Shown here: piece by piece, positions 43,765 through 52,819 of the stretch | Layout of the letters: every line of letters starts with the position of its first letter | How positions within the stretch are numbered: the first letter of the stretch is position 1 | Assembly: GCF_029714325.1 (NCBI RefSeq) | Contig: NZ_CP121666.1 | Coordinates: forward strand, 8,728,501-8,792,500 | DNA: 64,000 nt | Direction of reading: 5' to 3' | DNA from: Bradyrhizobium sp. CB1717 | GTDB lineage: Bacteria; Pseudomonadota; Alphaproteobacteria; Rhizobiales; Xanthobacteraceae | The notes under the pieces: generated by a model | Databases searched by the model: none | Seen by the model: only the letters and a program-made list of their open reading frames with translations | What the model was told of the DNA's origin: nothing | Position numbers and translations under genes: made by a program

Positions 43765-44334
43765 CGGGTGAGGCCCGATGCTGTCGTGCCTCCCAAACAA
43801 AAATGTTCGAAAACAACCCCATGCACAGTAGCCGGCCCTAGCGGGATCAATGGCTTGGACGTCCTGCGAAGACGTTTGACCGTCGGGCAAACAATCGTTG
43901 CGCCGTCGGGCAAAACAGGCGCATGATGGCATGATCGGGCATGTGGGATAGAGCGAGCCCGGTCTCCGTCGGCATCCATATTCTCGAGCTTCGCACCGCG
44001 TCCCCCGCGCAGGCTGCTCCGCGCCCGTTCGACGCGTTGGAGGGGATGCTTCCCGGCAATCATCACCCTGCGGTCGTTCCCAGTGACCCCGGATGCGCCA
44101 AGGCGTGCACTCATCAATCGATCAGCCCCTGAAGCAGGCCATGGCCGTTCTAACTTCGAAACCGGACATGGCCGGTTCGCCTCTGGAAGTCAGCTCAGGG
44201 CCAATAGGCGACCTCGTTACTCCGTCTGTAACAATTGAACGTCCATCCCTACCTCACCCGCAGCCGCAAAGATCGGCGACTATCTTAGCGAGTTGGCCGT
44301 TTAATGGGCAGAATGACAGCTGCCGATTGCAGCC
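43765..44334. other. 570-base gap without a supported gene
   Basis: No open frame here has a ribosome binding site or a recognisable product, and no tRNA was seen. The only structure noted is a direct repeat of CCGTCGGGCAAA (43880 and 43903, period 23). Base composition is less GC-rich than the flanking YgiQ gene, which fits the change into a looser accessory region. Confidence 0.5.
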
Positions 44335-45177
44335 TCAATAGCTGGTTTCGCCTGGCGCTTGTCGCGGCCTTCGGCTCTGCTGCCCCACTAGGCCGGCAAA
44401 GACCAGGGCGACGACTGCGACCGAGAAGACGATGATCGCGCCTGAAAATGCGTAGATTGTCGGCGAGGCACCCGAATTCATCGCGCCGAACATATAAAGC
44501 GGAAGCGTGTTCTGGCGACCGGCCAGGTAGTAGGCGCGCGCCTGCTCGTTCAGTGAAAGCAGAAATGCAAAGACGAAGCTTGAGATGAGATTGGTGCGCA
44601 TAAGCGGCAGAGTTATGTCGACGAAGGCCCGTATCGGCCCGGCGCCGAGGTCGCGGGCCGCCGCGATGGTGCTGGGCCTGACCGCCGAGAGGCCGATGAG
44701 CGAGACCACAGCGGCGAACGGCAGCGTCCACAGAAGATGTCCGATTGCTATGGTGACCCAAGATGGGGCGAGACCGACAACTCTCAGAGTTGCCGACAGA
44801 CCGAGGCCCTCAATCGTACCCGGGACGAACATGGCGGAGAGAATGACGAGGAGGAATACGCCGCGCAGGCGCGTCATCGCCCGGTAGGCGAGCGCAGCAG
44901 ACAGGCCGATCGGCGTCGCCAGTGCGGCTGTTGCGAGCCCGACCAGCGCGCTTTCCCTGAGAGCCCCGGCGAGGCGGCCATCGTCGAGAAGCGCAAAATA
45001 CCATTTGAGGCTATAGCGGCTCGGCGGAACGAGTCCAAGCTGCGCATCCGGGTTCAGCGATGCAAGCAACAGATAGAGTACCGGCGCATACATGATTGCT
45101 AGGCTCAGCGCCGTGATAGTGGTGAACAAAAGTCGGCCGCCGCTGGTGCGTCCCCTGACGATTGCATCGAAGCTCAT
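44335..45177 (-). CDS. ABC transporter permease (PotC-like)
   Basis: 280 residues from ATG 45177 (MSFDAIVRGRTSGGRLLFTT), overlapping the upstream permease stop by four bases; a longer frame would run through that gene. Six membrane spans and the coupling loop AARDLGAGPIRAFVDITLPL are of the spermidine/putrescine type. The last gene of the four-gene transporter. Confidence 0.88.
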   Translation of the reverse strand: MSFDAIVRGRTSGGRLLFTTITALSLAIMYAPVLYLLLASLNPDAQLGLVPPSRYSLKWYFALLDDGRLAGALRESALVGLATAALATPIGLSAALAYRAMTRLRGVFLLVILSAMFVPGTIEGLGLSATLRVVGLAPSWVTIAIGHLLWTLPFAAVVSLIGLSAVRPSTIAAARDLGAGPIRAFVDITLPLMRTNLISSFVFAFLLSLNEQARAYYLAGRQNTLPLYMFGAMNSGASPTIYAFSGAIIVFSVAVVALVFAGLVGQQSRRPRQAPGETSY

Positions 45178-46100
45178 ATGCCGAGGCTTTCGAACAGGCG
45201 CGACAGCCTGAGCGCGCGATTTGCGATGATGATGAGGACGGTGAGCAGAGTGATGACAACCGTCGCGATGGCGAAAGCGAGGGGGAAATTCACCACTCTC
45301 AGTACATCGTTGATCATGATGGAAATGGAAGAAGCACCAGCCCCTCCAAGAAGCTGGACCTCCATCGACGTGCCAACGGCGACGACGAATACGAACAAAA
45401 AGCCCGCCACGATTCCTGGCAGGACGAGCGGTAAGACGATGGTTGCGAGCAAGGTCCAGAAGCCTGCACCAAGGTCCTGGCTTGCACGAATCACTGAATG
45501 TTCGATCCGCGCGAATGCCAGCACAATGGGAATTATCGCGAATGGCAGATAGGCGGCGACCATCCCCAGCAGGACCGCAAAATCGGAGAACAAAAACCAT
45601 TCGACCGGAGTCTCCACAATTCCTAGGCTCATTAGCGCGTTGTTGATGACGCCCTGCCGACCAAGCACGAGGCGCCATGCAAAGGCGCGCACGAGGCCGC
45701 TCGTGAAGAATGGAATGGTGAACAGTGCGAGGAGGAGCGCAGCCCGGCGTGGTCCGCTCAAAAGACCGACGACCGCCGCGGCCGGAACTGCGAGCAGCGT
45801 GGAAGCCGTAGCGGTCAGTGCGGCGAGGCCCGCCGTGCGCAGAAAGACGGTTGCTCGTCCGTTATCGAGAAGGGCCGCATACGACGCGAACGACCAGGCG
45901 GGCTTGATCCAGTATGTGTCAGGATCGAAGCTCCAGAAACTCCACGTCGCGATCAGTGCCAGTGGAATGAAGCCCACCCCAACAAAGACCGCGAGCGACG
46001 GGAGCGCGAGAAGGAAGCCCGCCGGCCGCCAGCGGGCGCCCACGCTTTCGCCGAGCCCCGGTTCGTGAGGCACTACGCGTTCCTCAATCTCTGCCACCAT
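45174..46100 (-). CDS. ABC transporter permease (PotB-like)
   Basis: 308 residues from ATG 46100 (MVAEIEERVVPHEPGLGESV), the start lying inside the end of the binding-protein gene (28-base overlap). Six spans; the first is FLLALPSLAVFVGVGFIPLA. The coupling loop is ASQDLGAGFWTLLATIVLPL. It pairs with the downstream permease as the channel. Confidence 0.88.
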   Translation of the reverse strand: MVAEIEERVVPHEPGLGESVGARWRPAGFLLALPSLAVFVGVGFIPLALIATWSFWSFDPDTYWIKPAWSFASYAALLDNGRATVFLRTAGLAALTATASTLLAVPAAAVVGLLSGPRRAALLLALFTIPFFTSGLVRAFAWRLVLGRQGVINNALMSLGIVETPVEWFLFSDFAVLLGMVAAYLPFAIIPIVLAFARIEHSVIRASQDLGAGFWTLLATIVLPLVLPGIVAGFLFVFVVAVGTSMEVQLLGGAGASSISIMINDVLRVVNFPLAFAIATVVITLLTVLIIIANRALRLSRLFESLGI

Positions 46101-47251
46101 GTTTCGTAGAGCTGGAAATTGTCCGGCCGGGTGTTTTGCCAATAGATCTTGCCGGCAAACTTTTGCTTCACATGGTCGGCCAGTTTCCGGACGCCCGCCG
46201 GATCGAAAGCATTCGCATGAGCCGTCGCGTAGGCGACGTTGTTGTCGGTGGGTACGACGTAGCCGCGCAGCAGGCCGAGCTTGCAGCCGTAGAATCCCGA
46301 GAAAAGGGCATTGACCAACTGATGGGCCGCCTTTGTACGCCCGCGGACCACCGCGCTCTTCAGCAGAATGGTATTGTTAGCCCATCCCTCGTAGCCTTCC
46401 CTCGGCACGGCATAATAGCAATCGACACCCCGCATCCGCGCGGCATAAACAATGGGTTCCCAGCCGGTCATCACCCAGACCTCCTGGTTGGCCAGGAGCT
46501 GGAGACCCTGTTCCCAACCGTTCCAGAACGTGCGGAACTGGCGGTCCCGCTTGTGCTTGATCAGGAATTCCATGACCAGCCCGAGCTCGTCAGCGGTCAG
46601 GTTGCCGGGCTCGGCAATCTTTGCATTCTCAGAGTTCTTCAGATAAATGGCGGTAAAGATGACGCTGTTGATCCAGGCGTCTTCCATGGCGGTCTTGCCC
46701 TTCAGCTTCGGATCAAAGATGACGCCGTAGCTGTCGACGCTGCCAGCCTTGTCTCTTATAGCGATGATGGAATCGGCATTGATGACGGTCGGAATTCCGT
46801 AGACCTTTCCATCGTGGGTCAGGTAGGGAATGTCCTTCGCCCACTGCCACACGCTCGCATAATTCTGGATTTGCGAAATGTCCCAGGGCGCAATCAGGCC
46901 GCGTCTCGCGAGTTCCTTTTCGCTGCCTCCCTGCAGCCCTGCGACATCATAAATGTCGTTTGCGTTGCCAGCCGCCAGCTTGGCAACGACCGGCCCCGGG
47001 TCATTGCCGTTATCGGTGAATTCGACTTTGACACCGCTGTCGTATGCAAAGGTTCTCCAGCCGTCGTCGCCGATATCGAGCGTGCCGGTTGCCCAAAAAT
47101 TGATCTCATCCAACGCTCGGGCGGCGCGCGGTAGGCCCAAACTTCCGACTGCCAGCGCGCCAGGGCCAAGAAGACCGTTCTGAACAAGCTGGCGGCGTGT
47201 TAACTGGGAGAATAAGCCCGGTGGAGAGCCATTCCCGATGCTGTGCGCCAT
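46073..47251 (-). CDS. extracellular substrate-binding protein (PotD-like)
   Basis: 392 residues from ATG 47251. The N-terminus carries a twin-arginine-type signal (LTRRQLVQNGLLG, cleavage near ARALDE), so it may be exported folded. The mature part shows the polyamine-type cluster D fold: INFWATGTLDIGDDG, YGIPTVINADSIIAI and EVWVMTGWEPIVYAARM. The ligand is not fixed by sequence; polyamines, an opine or another organic cation are possible. Confidence 0.85.
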   Translation of the reverse strand: MAHSIGNGSPPGLFSQLTRRQLVQNGLLGPGALAVGSLGLPRAARALDEINFWATGTLDIGDDGWRTFAYDSGVKVEFTDNGNDPGPVVAKLAAGNANDIYDVAGLQGGSEKELARRGLIAPWDISQIQNYASVWQWAKDIPYLTHDGKVYGIPTVINADSIIAIRDKAGSVDSYGVIFDPKLKGKTAMEDAWINSVIFTAIYLKNSENAKIAEPGNLTADELGLVMEFLIKHKRDRQFRTFWNGWEQGLQLLANQEVWVMTGWEPIVYAARMRGVDCYYAVPREGYEGWANNTILLKSAVVRGRTKAAHQLVNALFSGFYGCKLGLLRGYVVPTDNNVAYATAHANAFDPAGVRKLADHVKQKFAGKIYWQNTRPDNFQLYETWWQRLRNA

Positions 47252-47331
47252 TGTCCAAGCTCCTCGGGAGCCTCCCGTCTTGATGCATATCATAGTTCAG
47301 GCGCCTTCGCAGAGGCGGCGCTGGGCGGATA

Positions 47332-48420
47332 TCAGGGCTCGACCAGCGCGTCCGGTAGCAACAGCGGCTTCATGGGTTCCCACACAATCTCGATGCTGCT
47401 ACCTGATGCGGGTACCGCGACACCCGGATCTGCGGAGATGAGAAACTTGAGCGCTTGACCGTCAACCAAGCGGCTCTCAACCTCGACGTCTCGGCCTTTG
47501 TAGACGGTGGAAATGACCGTGAGCGGCCCGAGATCACTTCGTTCTTTTGGGTGTGCGATCCTGATCCGCTCGGGTCGGAGGACCAGCACATAATCGTTCG
47601 CCGGGTCACGGCTGACGGGCGGTTCACAGCGGATATCTCGTCCGGCGACGCGCGCATGCCAGTCGGCAATGCCGGAATCGACGCGCTCCGGCTTCAATAT
47701 TGCGTCGAACCCAACGAACCGCGCGACGAAGGCATTGGCCGGTCGTTCGAAGACTTCGCGCGGCGTACCGATCTGTTCGATGCGGCCCGCTCGCAAAACG
47801 ATAATTCGATCGCTTAGAGACAGAGCCTCATCCTGATTGTGAGTGACGGCAAGGATGGTCGCGCCGAGCCGTCGGTGCAGACGACTGATCTCGCCGCGCA
47901 GTTGCTGGCGCAATCGCTCATCGAGCCCCGTCAATGGCTCGTCGAGCAGAAGAACAGCAGGGTCGAGCACCAGCGCTCGGGCCAGCGCCACGCGTTGGCG
48001 TTGGCCTCCGGAAAGCTGGTGTATGCGGCGCCTCTCGTAGCCTCCAAGGGCAACGATAGCGAGCATCTCCGTCGTGCACTTGCGCCGCGTGGCCGGGTCG
48101 ACGCCACGCACCTTGAGACCATAGGCGACGTTCTCGGCAACAGTCATGTGCGGAAACAGGCCGAGGTCCTGAAAGATCGTGTTGCATGGCCGCTTGTTGG
48201 GCGGAAGCGCCGTCATGTCCGTACCGGCGAAGAGAATACGGCCTGCGGTCGGCTGCAGGAAGCCTCCGATCATTTGCAATATTGTGCTCTTGCCAGAGCC
48301 AGAAGGCCCCAGCACCGTGACGAAGCTTCCCTCGGGCACCTCCAACGAAACGTCGGACACGACAGGCTTGTCGTAGACCTTGGTTACACGATCGAGCGCT
48401 ATTGCGGCTGGCGAACTCAT
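47332..48420 (-). CDS. ABC transporter ATP-binding protein (PotA-like)
   Basis: 362 residues. Walker A GPSGSGKST, Q-loop FQDLGLFPHMTVAENVAYGL, signature LSGGQRQRVALARAL, Walker B VLLLDEPLTGLD, and a C-terminal TOBE domain (about 285-355) as in PotA/CysA-type importers. First of the four transporter genes, only 33 bases after the histidine-kinase gene on the same strand. Confidence 0.92.
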   Translation of the reverse strand: MSSPAAIALDRVTKVYDKPVVSDVSLEVPEGSFVTVLGPSGSGKSTILQMIGGFLQPTAGRILFAGTDMTALPPNKRPCNTIFQDLGLFPHMTVAENVAYGLKVRGVDPATRRKCTTEMLAIVALGGYERRRIHQLSGGQRQRVALARALVLDPAVLLLDEPLTGLDERLRQQLRGEISRLHRRLGATILAVTHNQDEALSLSDRIIVLRAGRIEQIGTPREVFERPANAFVARFVGFDAILKPERVDSGIADWHARVAGRDIRCEPPVSRDPANDYVLVLRPERIRIAHPKERSDLGPLTVISTVYKGRDVEVESRLVDGQALKFLISADPGVAVPASGSSIEIVWEPMKPLLLPDALVEP

Positions 48421-48453
48421 CCGGCCTCCTCGTTCGCCAGAAAACCGAAACAG

Positions 48454-49725
48454 TCAATGGCTAACGTTACGCGCGAGTGCAGTATCCACCAAACCGACCG
48501 GCAGAACAAATTGGACGCGCGCGCCGGTCTTGCCGTCTGACGATGCCGAGAGTTGACCGCCGTGACGATGAACGATCATGCGGCAGATCGCGAGGCCCAA
48601 TCCCATTCCATTCGCTTTGGTCGTGACGAATGCATCAAATATGTTGTTCAAACGTCCAGGATCAATCCCAGGTCCTGAATCCTCAACTGCGACCACGATT
48701 GTGTTGTGATCCCGAGGCTGTGTGCTCACCCGCAGCAGGCGTGATTTATCCGTTGTGGTGGCCATGGCATCGATCGCATTGTGGACCAGGTTGAAGACCA
48801 CCTGTCGCAACTGACCCTGATGTCCGTCGACCAGCGGCAGATCGGATGCAAGTTCGGTTTCGGTCGCGACGCCGTGATCCCTCAACTGTCCGTAAAGCGA
48901 TTGTAGTACGCCACGTGCAATCTCGTTGACATCGACCGGTCCTCGGCTGTGATCGACCTTCTTAAACAGGGCACTGATGCTGTCGAAGACCTCGCTCGCG
49001 TGATGGCAGTCGGTGATGATCCGAGTCAGAATCGCCCGCAATTCGTTCAGATCGGGTGGCGTCATTTCAAGAAAGCTCATTGCCGCATCGCCGTTTGTCG
49101 CAATGGCCGTCAGGGGTTGGCGTACTTCGTGGGCGATGGACGCTGTGGCCGCCTCGACATTCAGCAGTTTGTTGTCTCGTTCGCGCTGCAGCGTCTCAAC
49201 CGCCTCGCGCAGAGCGCGTTCGGTCCGTCGCAGGTCCGTTATGTCGGTCGAGATGCCGCAAATTCCCTGGACTTCGCCGGCGTCGGAAATCAGCGGCACC
49301 TTCTTGGACAGGAGCAACCGGTCACCTGCAGGTGTCTTCGACATTTCCTCGGATTCCGACAGCTTGCCCGTCATCATGGCGGCGACGTCATTGCTTCGAT
49401 ACTGCTGAGCGATTTCTATGGGAAACACGTCAAAGTCTGTTCTGCCGAGGCACTGCTCCCGAGTCACGTTGCACAGCATCTCCATGCCTCGGTTGAGGAA
49501 GGTGTAGCGACCATCTTTGCGTTTGGCGTAAATACTCGCGGCGCTGTTTTCGAGGACCGTGTGCAGGAGCAAATGGTTCTCTCGCAACGTCTCGTAGAGC
49601 GTTTCGATCCGCTGCCTCACGTCTGCAAAATGTTTACGTGCTTTTGGCTTCGCGAGGTCTGCCTCAAGAGCATCAATCTCGCGCTTCAGTGCGGCGTAGT
49701 GCGTTTCAAATTCCGGTTGCGACAT
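48454..49725 (-). CDS. PAS-domain sensor histidine kinase
   Basis: 423 residues, with no membrane span, so cytoplasmic. An N-terminal coiled segment (1-50) is followed by one PAS domain (about 52-168: SAASIYAKRKDGRYTFLNRG, ISTDITDLRRTERALREAVE). The phosphoacceptor is H199 in SIAHEVRQPLTAIATNGDA, with ATP-site boxes NLVHNAIDAM, VEDSGPGIDPGRLNNIFDAF and GMGLGLAICRMIVHRHGG. No FixL-type heme signature is evident. It probably leads an operon with the ABC transporter; the divergent single-domain regulator at 50181 is its likely partner. Confidence 0.9.
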   Translation of the reverse strand: MSQPEFETHYAALKREIDALEADLAKPKARKHFADVRQRIETLYETLRENHLLLHTVLENSAASIYAKRKDGRYTFLNRGMEMLCNVTREQCLGRTDFDVFPIEIAQQYRSNDVAAMMTGKLSESEEMSKTPAGDRLLLSKKVPLISDAGEVQGICGISTDITDLRRTERALREAVETLQRERDNKLLNVEAATASIAHEVRQPLTAIATNGDAAMSFLEMTPPDLNELRAILTRIITDCHHASEVFDSISALFKKVDHSRGPVDVNEIARGVLQSLYGQLRDHGVATETELASDLPLVDGHQGQLRQVVFNLVHNAIDAMATTTDKSRLLRVSTQPRDHNTIVVAVEDSGPGIDPGRLNNIFDAFVTTKANGMGLGLAICRMIVHRHGGQLSASSDGKTGARVQFVLPVGLVDTALARNVSH

Positions 49726-50180
49726 TGGGGTGCTCGGGCCAACCGGCTGTACGACCTCATATCGAAGCAGCCATCCGCGTCCACTTTGCGGCCGCCAGGA
49801 TGACGCTGATGCAGGAAGGCACGGACGCTACTACGATTTTGGCTGGTATTCAATCTCGCGCGCGGATCGGCACGGAGGCTTTGCTGATGGTAGGCTCGTA
49901 CCAACACTCATCCGGCTTGCGAGCCTCCTGTGTGATTGGTTGTGCAGTGGCCGAAAGTTAGGCCGCAAGGCCGTTTGCGAAGAATGAATTTCTGCAACCG
50001 CGTGCCCCGAACGTGCAAAGCCGATTGATCCACAACCGCTGGTCCGCGGTGCGAGAGTGTTGGACGGGTGCGAGGCGCCGATCAATCCTGATAAGCCAGT
50101 GCTTTGCTTTGCGGCAGCTCTGGCCTCGTCGAGTCCCCAGTCTTGTGCAAACACCACCAGTGTTCTAAAACCGCCCAGCA
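49726..50180. other. 455-base divergent intergenic region, histidine kinase to response regulator
   Basis: No convincing gene is seen. Short frames exist but lack ribosome binding sites. It must hold the promoters of both the kinase/transporter unit and the response regulator. No clear palindrome or sigma-factor motif could be fixed by eye. Confidence 0.5.
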
Positions 50181-50558
50181 ATGGCAAAAAAATCTCTCAT
50201 TGCGATTGTCGACGACGATGAATCCATTCGCGTCTCGACGGCAAACCTCATTAGGGCGTTCGGATTCGCTGCCCGGGGTTTTGCGTCCGCTGAAGAGTTT
50301 CTGCAGTCGCCGGAACTTGGCGAAACGTCCTGCGTCATTTCTGATGTTCAGATGCCGGGCATCGACGGTCTCGAGTTGCAGAGCCGACTGGCGTCCACAC
50401 ATCGTCGAACGCCTGTCATCTTTATTACCGCTTTTCCGGATCTTCGAATCCAGGAGCGGGCGCTCGCGGGTGGGGCCATCTGCTTTCTCAAGAAGCCTTT
50501 CGACGGAAAGACCCTCATTCAATGCGTCGATCGCGCCCTCAACCGGTCCAACAGTTGA
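50181..50558 (+). CDS. single-domain response regulator (FixJ-type receiver)
   Basis: 125 residues and receiver only, without a DNA-binding domain. D11-D13 form the acidic pocket, D55 in SDVQMPGIDGLEL the phosphorylation site, T83 the switch threonine and K105 in FLKKPFDGK the conserved lysine. The sequence follows NarL/FixJ receivers. It diverges from the PAS kinase and is its probable substrate; output must be through protein contact or phosphorelay. Confidence 0.9.
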   Translation: MAKKSLIAIVDDDESIRVSTANLIRAFGFAARGFASAEEFLQSPELGETSCVISDVQMPGIDGLELQSRLASTHRRTPVIFITAFPDLRIQERALAGGAICFLKKPFDGKTLIQCVDRALNRSNS

Positions 50559-50723
50559 GCGCATTTCTCGGGAGCGTTTTGGCGAGCCGCGCGCCACACT
50601 CAGCAAGCTTGCGCAATTTCATATGAATTGCAGCAATAACCGGTCAGCGCTTGACCCGCAGCCGCGGCCAGTTGGGCGGAATGGTCAAAGACTTAGACAA
50701 CGGCGAATGGGGAAAGGCCATAG

Positions 50724-50981
50724 CTACATCCAAGCTCGGCGTTCCAATCGCACCTCCGGAGTCCAACCCGGAATGAAGGCGCGAATTGATTGGATACGGT
50801 CGAGAGCAGCGGCCCATTGATCTCCGTGATCTGCAATATCGATCTGAGCATACGCCCGCCCAGACGACGCCTCATACCGGTCGACTTGTAGCCCCAACGA
50901 GGCGTTCAGATCGGAACGTGAGAGAGCCACGTCCGGTATGCGAATTACGATGGTAAGCGGCTGCCAGTTGGCATGATCCAT
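50724..50981 (-). CDS. small hypothetical protein
   Basis: 85 residues from ATG 50981 (MDHANWQPLTIVIRIPDVAL), with SDLNASLGLQVDRYEASSG and HGDQWAAALDRIQSIRAFIP. The alternation of strand-like and helical stretches and balanced composition look protein-like, with a distant feel of DUF4279-type folds, but the ribosome binding site is weak. Function unknown. Confidence 0.4.
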   Translation of the reverse strand: MDHANWQPLTIVIRIPDVALSRSDLNASLGLQVDRYEASSGRAYAQIDIADHGDQWAAALDRIQSIRAFIPGWTPEVRLERRAWM

Positions 50982-51237
50982 TGTATTCTGGTTCTCGGCA
51001 CGTCGGCAACGGGTCAAACGGCGACCTCGCCCCTGCATTGGGGCTGGTCCGATGTACCCCGCAGACCGGATGCCACGGTCGCTCGCACCAAAGTCAGCAT
51101 CGGGCCACTTGCAGACATCGCGCGAGCGGTGTGCGTTTCGAGGCACCCGTATTTCGCTTTCGGACCGGCGTGCAGCAAGATCAAACGCCCACCCTCAAAG
51201 AGGATGGGCGCGTGGTGACTTACGACATGATGACGTC

Positions 51238-51708
51238 CTACTTCTTCTCGGCGCTGGCTTCCTGAGCTGGAGGCGGCTTCATGCCGACGGTCAACTGGCG
51301 GATTTTTAAAGCGCCGCCTTCACGTATGTCGATGGCGCCCCAGAACACTGTGACCTTGGTGGCGTCGCCGCTCTTAGGGTCCTTACCGAAGATGTCGGTC
51401 TCGCCGTTGGCAACGACCAGATCGTTGTTGATGACCGACATGTTGCCGACTCTGATCTCAATATGATCGGTGCCGTCCTTGAAGTTGTTTTCGTATACGG
51501 TCTTGAGATCGGAAAACACACCGCCCGGGTTGATCTGGACCCCGTCCTTTGTATAGAGCGCAGCGACACAGGCCGCATCTTTCTTTGCGACGCAGTCGGT
51601 GTAGGCGGCGGCTATTTTTTCGGCCTCCTGCTTGACCTCATCGGCCAGTGCCGGTGCAGAGATGAAAGCGGAAGAACACAATGCCAAGAGCAATGAACGT
51701 CGCTTCAT
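51238..51708 (-). CDS. secreted SnoaL/DUF4440-like protein
   Basis: 156 residues from ATG 51708 (GAGGGGAAG upstream). The signal peptide MKRRSLLLALCSSAFISAPA ends in ALA. The mature chain (AEKIAAAYTDCVAKKDAACV, ALYTKDGVQINPGGVFSDL, VTVFWGAIDIREGGALKI) has the cystatin-like fold of NTF2/SnoaL proteins, a pocket fold with no fixed activity. Two cysteines could form a disulfide in the periplasm. Confidence 0.75.
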   Translation of the reverse strand: MKRRSLLLALCSSAFISAPALADEVKQEAEKIAAAYTDCVAKKDAACVAALYTKDGVQINPGGVFSDLKTVYENNFKDGTDHIEIRVGNMSVINNDLVVANGETDIFGKDPKSGDATKVTVFWGAIDIREGGALKIRQLTVGMKPPPAQEASAEKK

Positions 51709-51744
51709 AACAACTTCCCCTCTGGTTGTGATGCACAATTGCAT

Positions 51745-51774
51745 CGCGACGTCCTCCTGACGTAGGACGTCGCG
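51745..51774. promoter_or_regulatory. perfect 11+11 bp inverted repeat upstream of the SnoaL-like gene
   Basis: CGCGACGTCCT (51745-51755) and AGGACGTCGCG (51764-51774), eight bases apart, 37 bases before the start codon. It could be an operator or a hairpin in the mRNA leader. Confidence 0.5.
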
Positions 51775-51780
51775 TTGCAT

Positions 51781-52143
51781 TTGTTCCGAGGGGCATTCTT
51801 TCGTTAGGCTGTAATACTACCGGCTTGCGAGTATATGCCATTTTGCACGGCTTGGCGCGCGCCAACCTCGATCATCGACGACGGGGGCGGGCATTCCACG
51901 AGAATGCGGCGAATCCGGTCGGGAAAGACAGGCAAGTTGACGCATGTGACAGATGAGAGTGTCTTGCTCGACGCGCGCGATGGCCTACTTGTCCGATCGA
52001 GATCTCTGACGTTCTCGTCTTCGCAACGGCCTGCTTCACCATCGTCATTACGCTCGGCCCTGACGGCTCTTGGCGGAAGCGCCTTTGCGGCTCCTTTATC
52101 GAGGCAAAATTCAGCTGCGTGGTGCGCGCCGCCAAAGCGGGGC
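51781..52143. other. 363-base gap without a supported gene
   Basis: Frames on both strands are short and low-complexity or Arg-rich, typical of shadow frames in GC-rich DNA. It should include the promoter for the SnoaL-like gene. No terminator or regulatory element can be assigned. Confidence 0.45.
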
Positions 52144-52452
52144 TCAATCCGTGGGCTGCGGGCCGTCGTAGCCTTCGATCACGATGATATCGATGTCCAC
52201 GGCGTCCGCGCGCAGTGCCCTCGCCTTGGTGTATTCAGGTGAGTGGTAGCAGGCGAGCGCGGTTTCGTAGTCCTTGAACTCGATCACGATGTTGCGGTCG
52301 CGCGCCTTGCCCTCCACCGCCTCGAAGGTGCCGCCGCGCACCCGGAACTTCGCGTCGTACTTGCGGAGCACCGCCGCGAGGGCGGGGCCGTAAGCTTTGG
52401 TGTATTCGGGTTTGATCACATCGATGCGCCCGATCCAATACCCGTTCGGCAT
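52144..52452 (-). CDS. DUF1330 domain protein
   Basis: 102 residues with a good GAGGAGGACAAC leader before the ATG. The ferredoxin-like DUF1330 fold is recognisable: GYWIGRIDVIKPEYTKAYGP, GGTFEAVEGKARDRNIVIEF and YHSPEYTKARALRADAVDID. Members are small dimeric proteins of unknown biochemical role. An FNR/FixK-type palindrome lies 330 bases upstream. Confidence 0.9.
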   Translation of the reverse strand: MPNGYWIGRIDVIKPEYTKAYGPALAAVLRKYDAKFRVRGGTFEAVEGKARDRNIVIEFKDYETALACYHSPEYTKARALRADAVDIDIIVIEGYDGPQPTD

Positions 52453-52819
52453 GTTGTCCTCCTCATCTTTGCATTCTCAAATCAAGAGGGGCCACTGGGG
52501 GTTAAATTGCTCTGCGGTGCCGATGGTTCCGTCCGGTTGACGACACCGTTGGGCTTGAGGTTAGTGGCGCGGCGGGGCCTGTCTAATCGAGCGTCGAGGT
52601 CCGTTCAGGGTCATGAGCGCCGTTTGCAAGGTCGGCCGGTTGCTTCCGGTCTACCCGATGAGCCGACAACTGAGGACGTCGCCCGAACCTCGCATTCGGG
52701 CACGAGCAGACGCGTCAGACACCGGGACGCGACTGGAGCCACCGGCCATGTCAGCTATCCTCAGTTCCGAGCGTCGGAGGATTGATCGGGATCAATCCGA
52801 AATCACAGTATTGGAACGC
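52453..52819. other. 367-base gap holding a perfect FNR/FixK-type box
   Basis: No gene is seen. The notable element is the palindrome at 52779-52798. The leader of the DUF1330 gene must also lie here. A short or small RNA transcribed leftward from the box cannot be excluded. Confidence 0.45.
52782..52795. promoter_or_regulatory. FNR/FixK-type box at the 3' end of the HD gene
   Basis: TTGATCGGGATCAA is an exact TTGAT-N4-ATCAA site, and the symmetry extends to GGATTGAT/ATCAATCC (52779-52798). It lies just past the stop of the HD-domain gene. Leftward it would start a transcript near 52747 toward the DUF1330 gene; rightward it would run antisense to the HD gene. Confidence 0.6.

Noticed and set aside
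43941..44341. Two short plus-strand frames in the gap after ygiQ
   Set aside because: No initiation signals and composition typical of chance frames.
51872..52147. 91-residue minus-strand frame
   Set aside because: Arg/Ser/His-rich composition, no ribosome binding site, no recognisable motif; looks like a chance frame.
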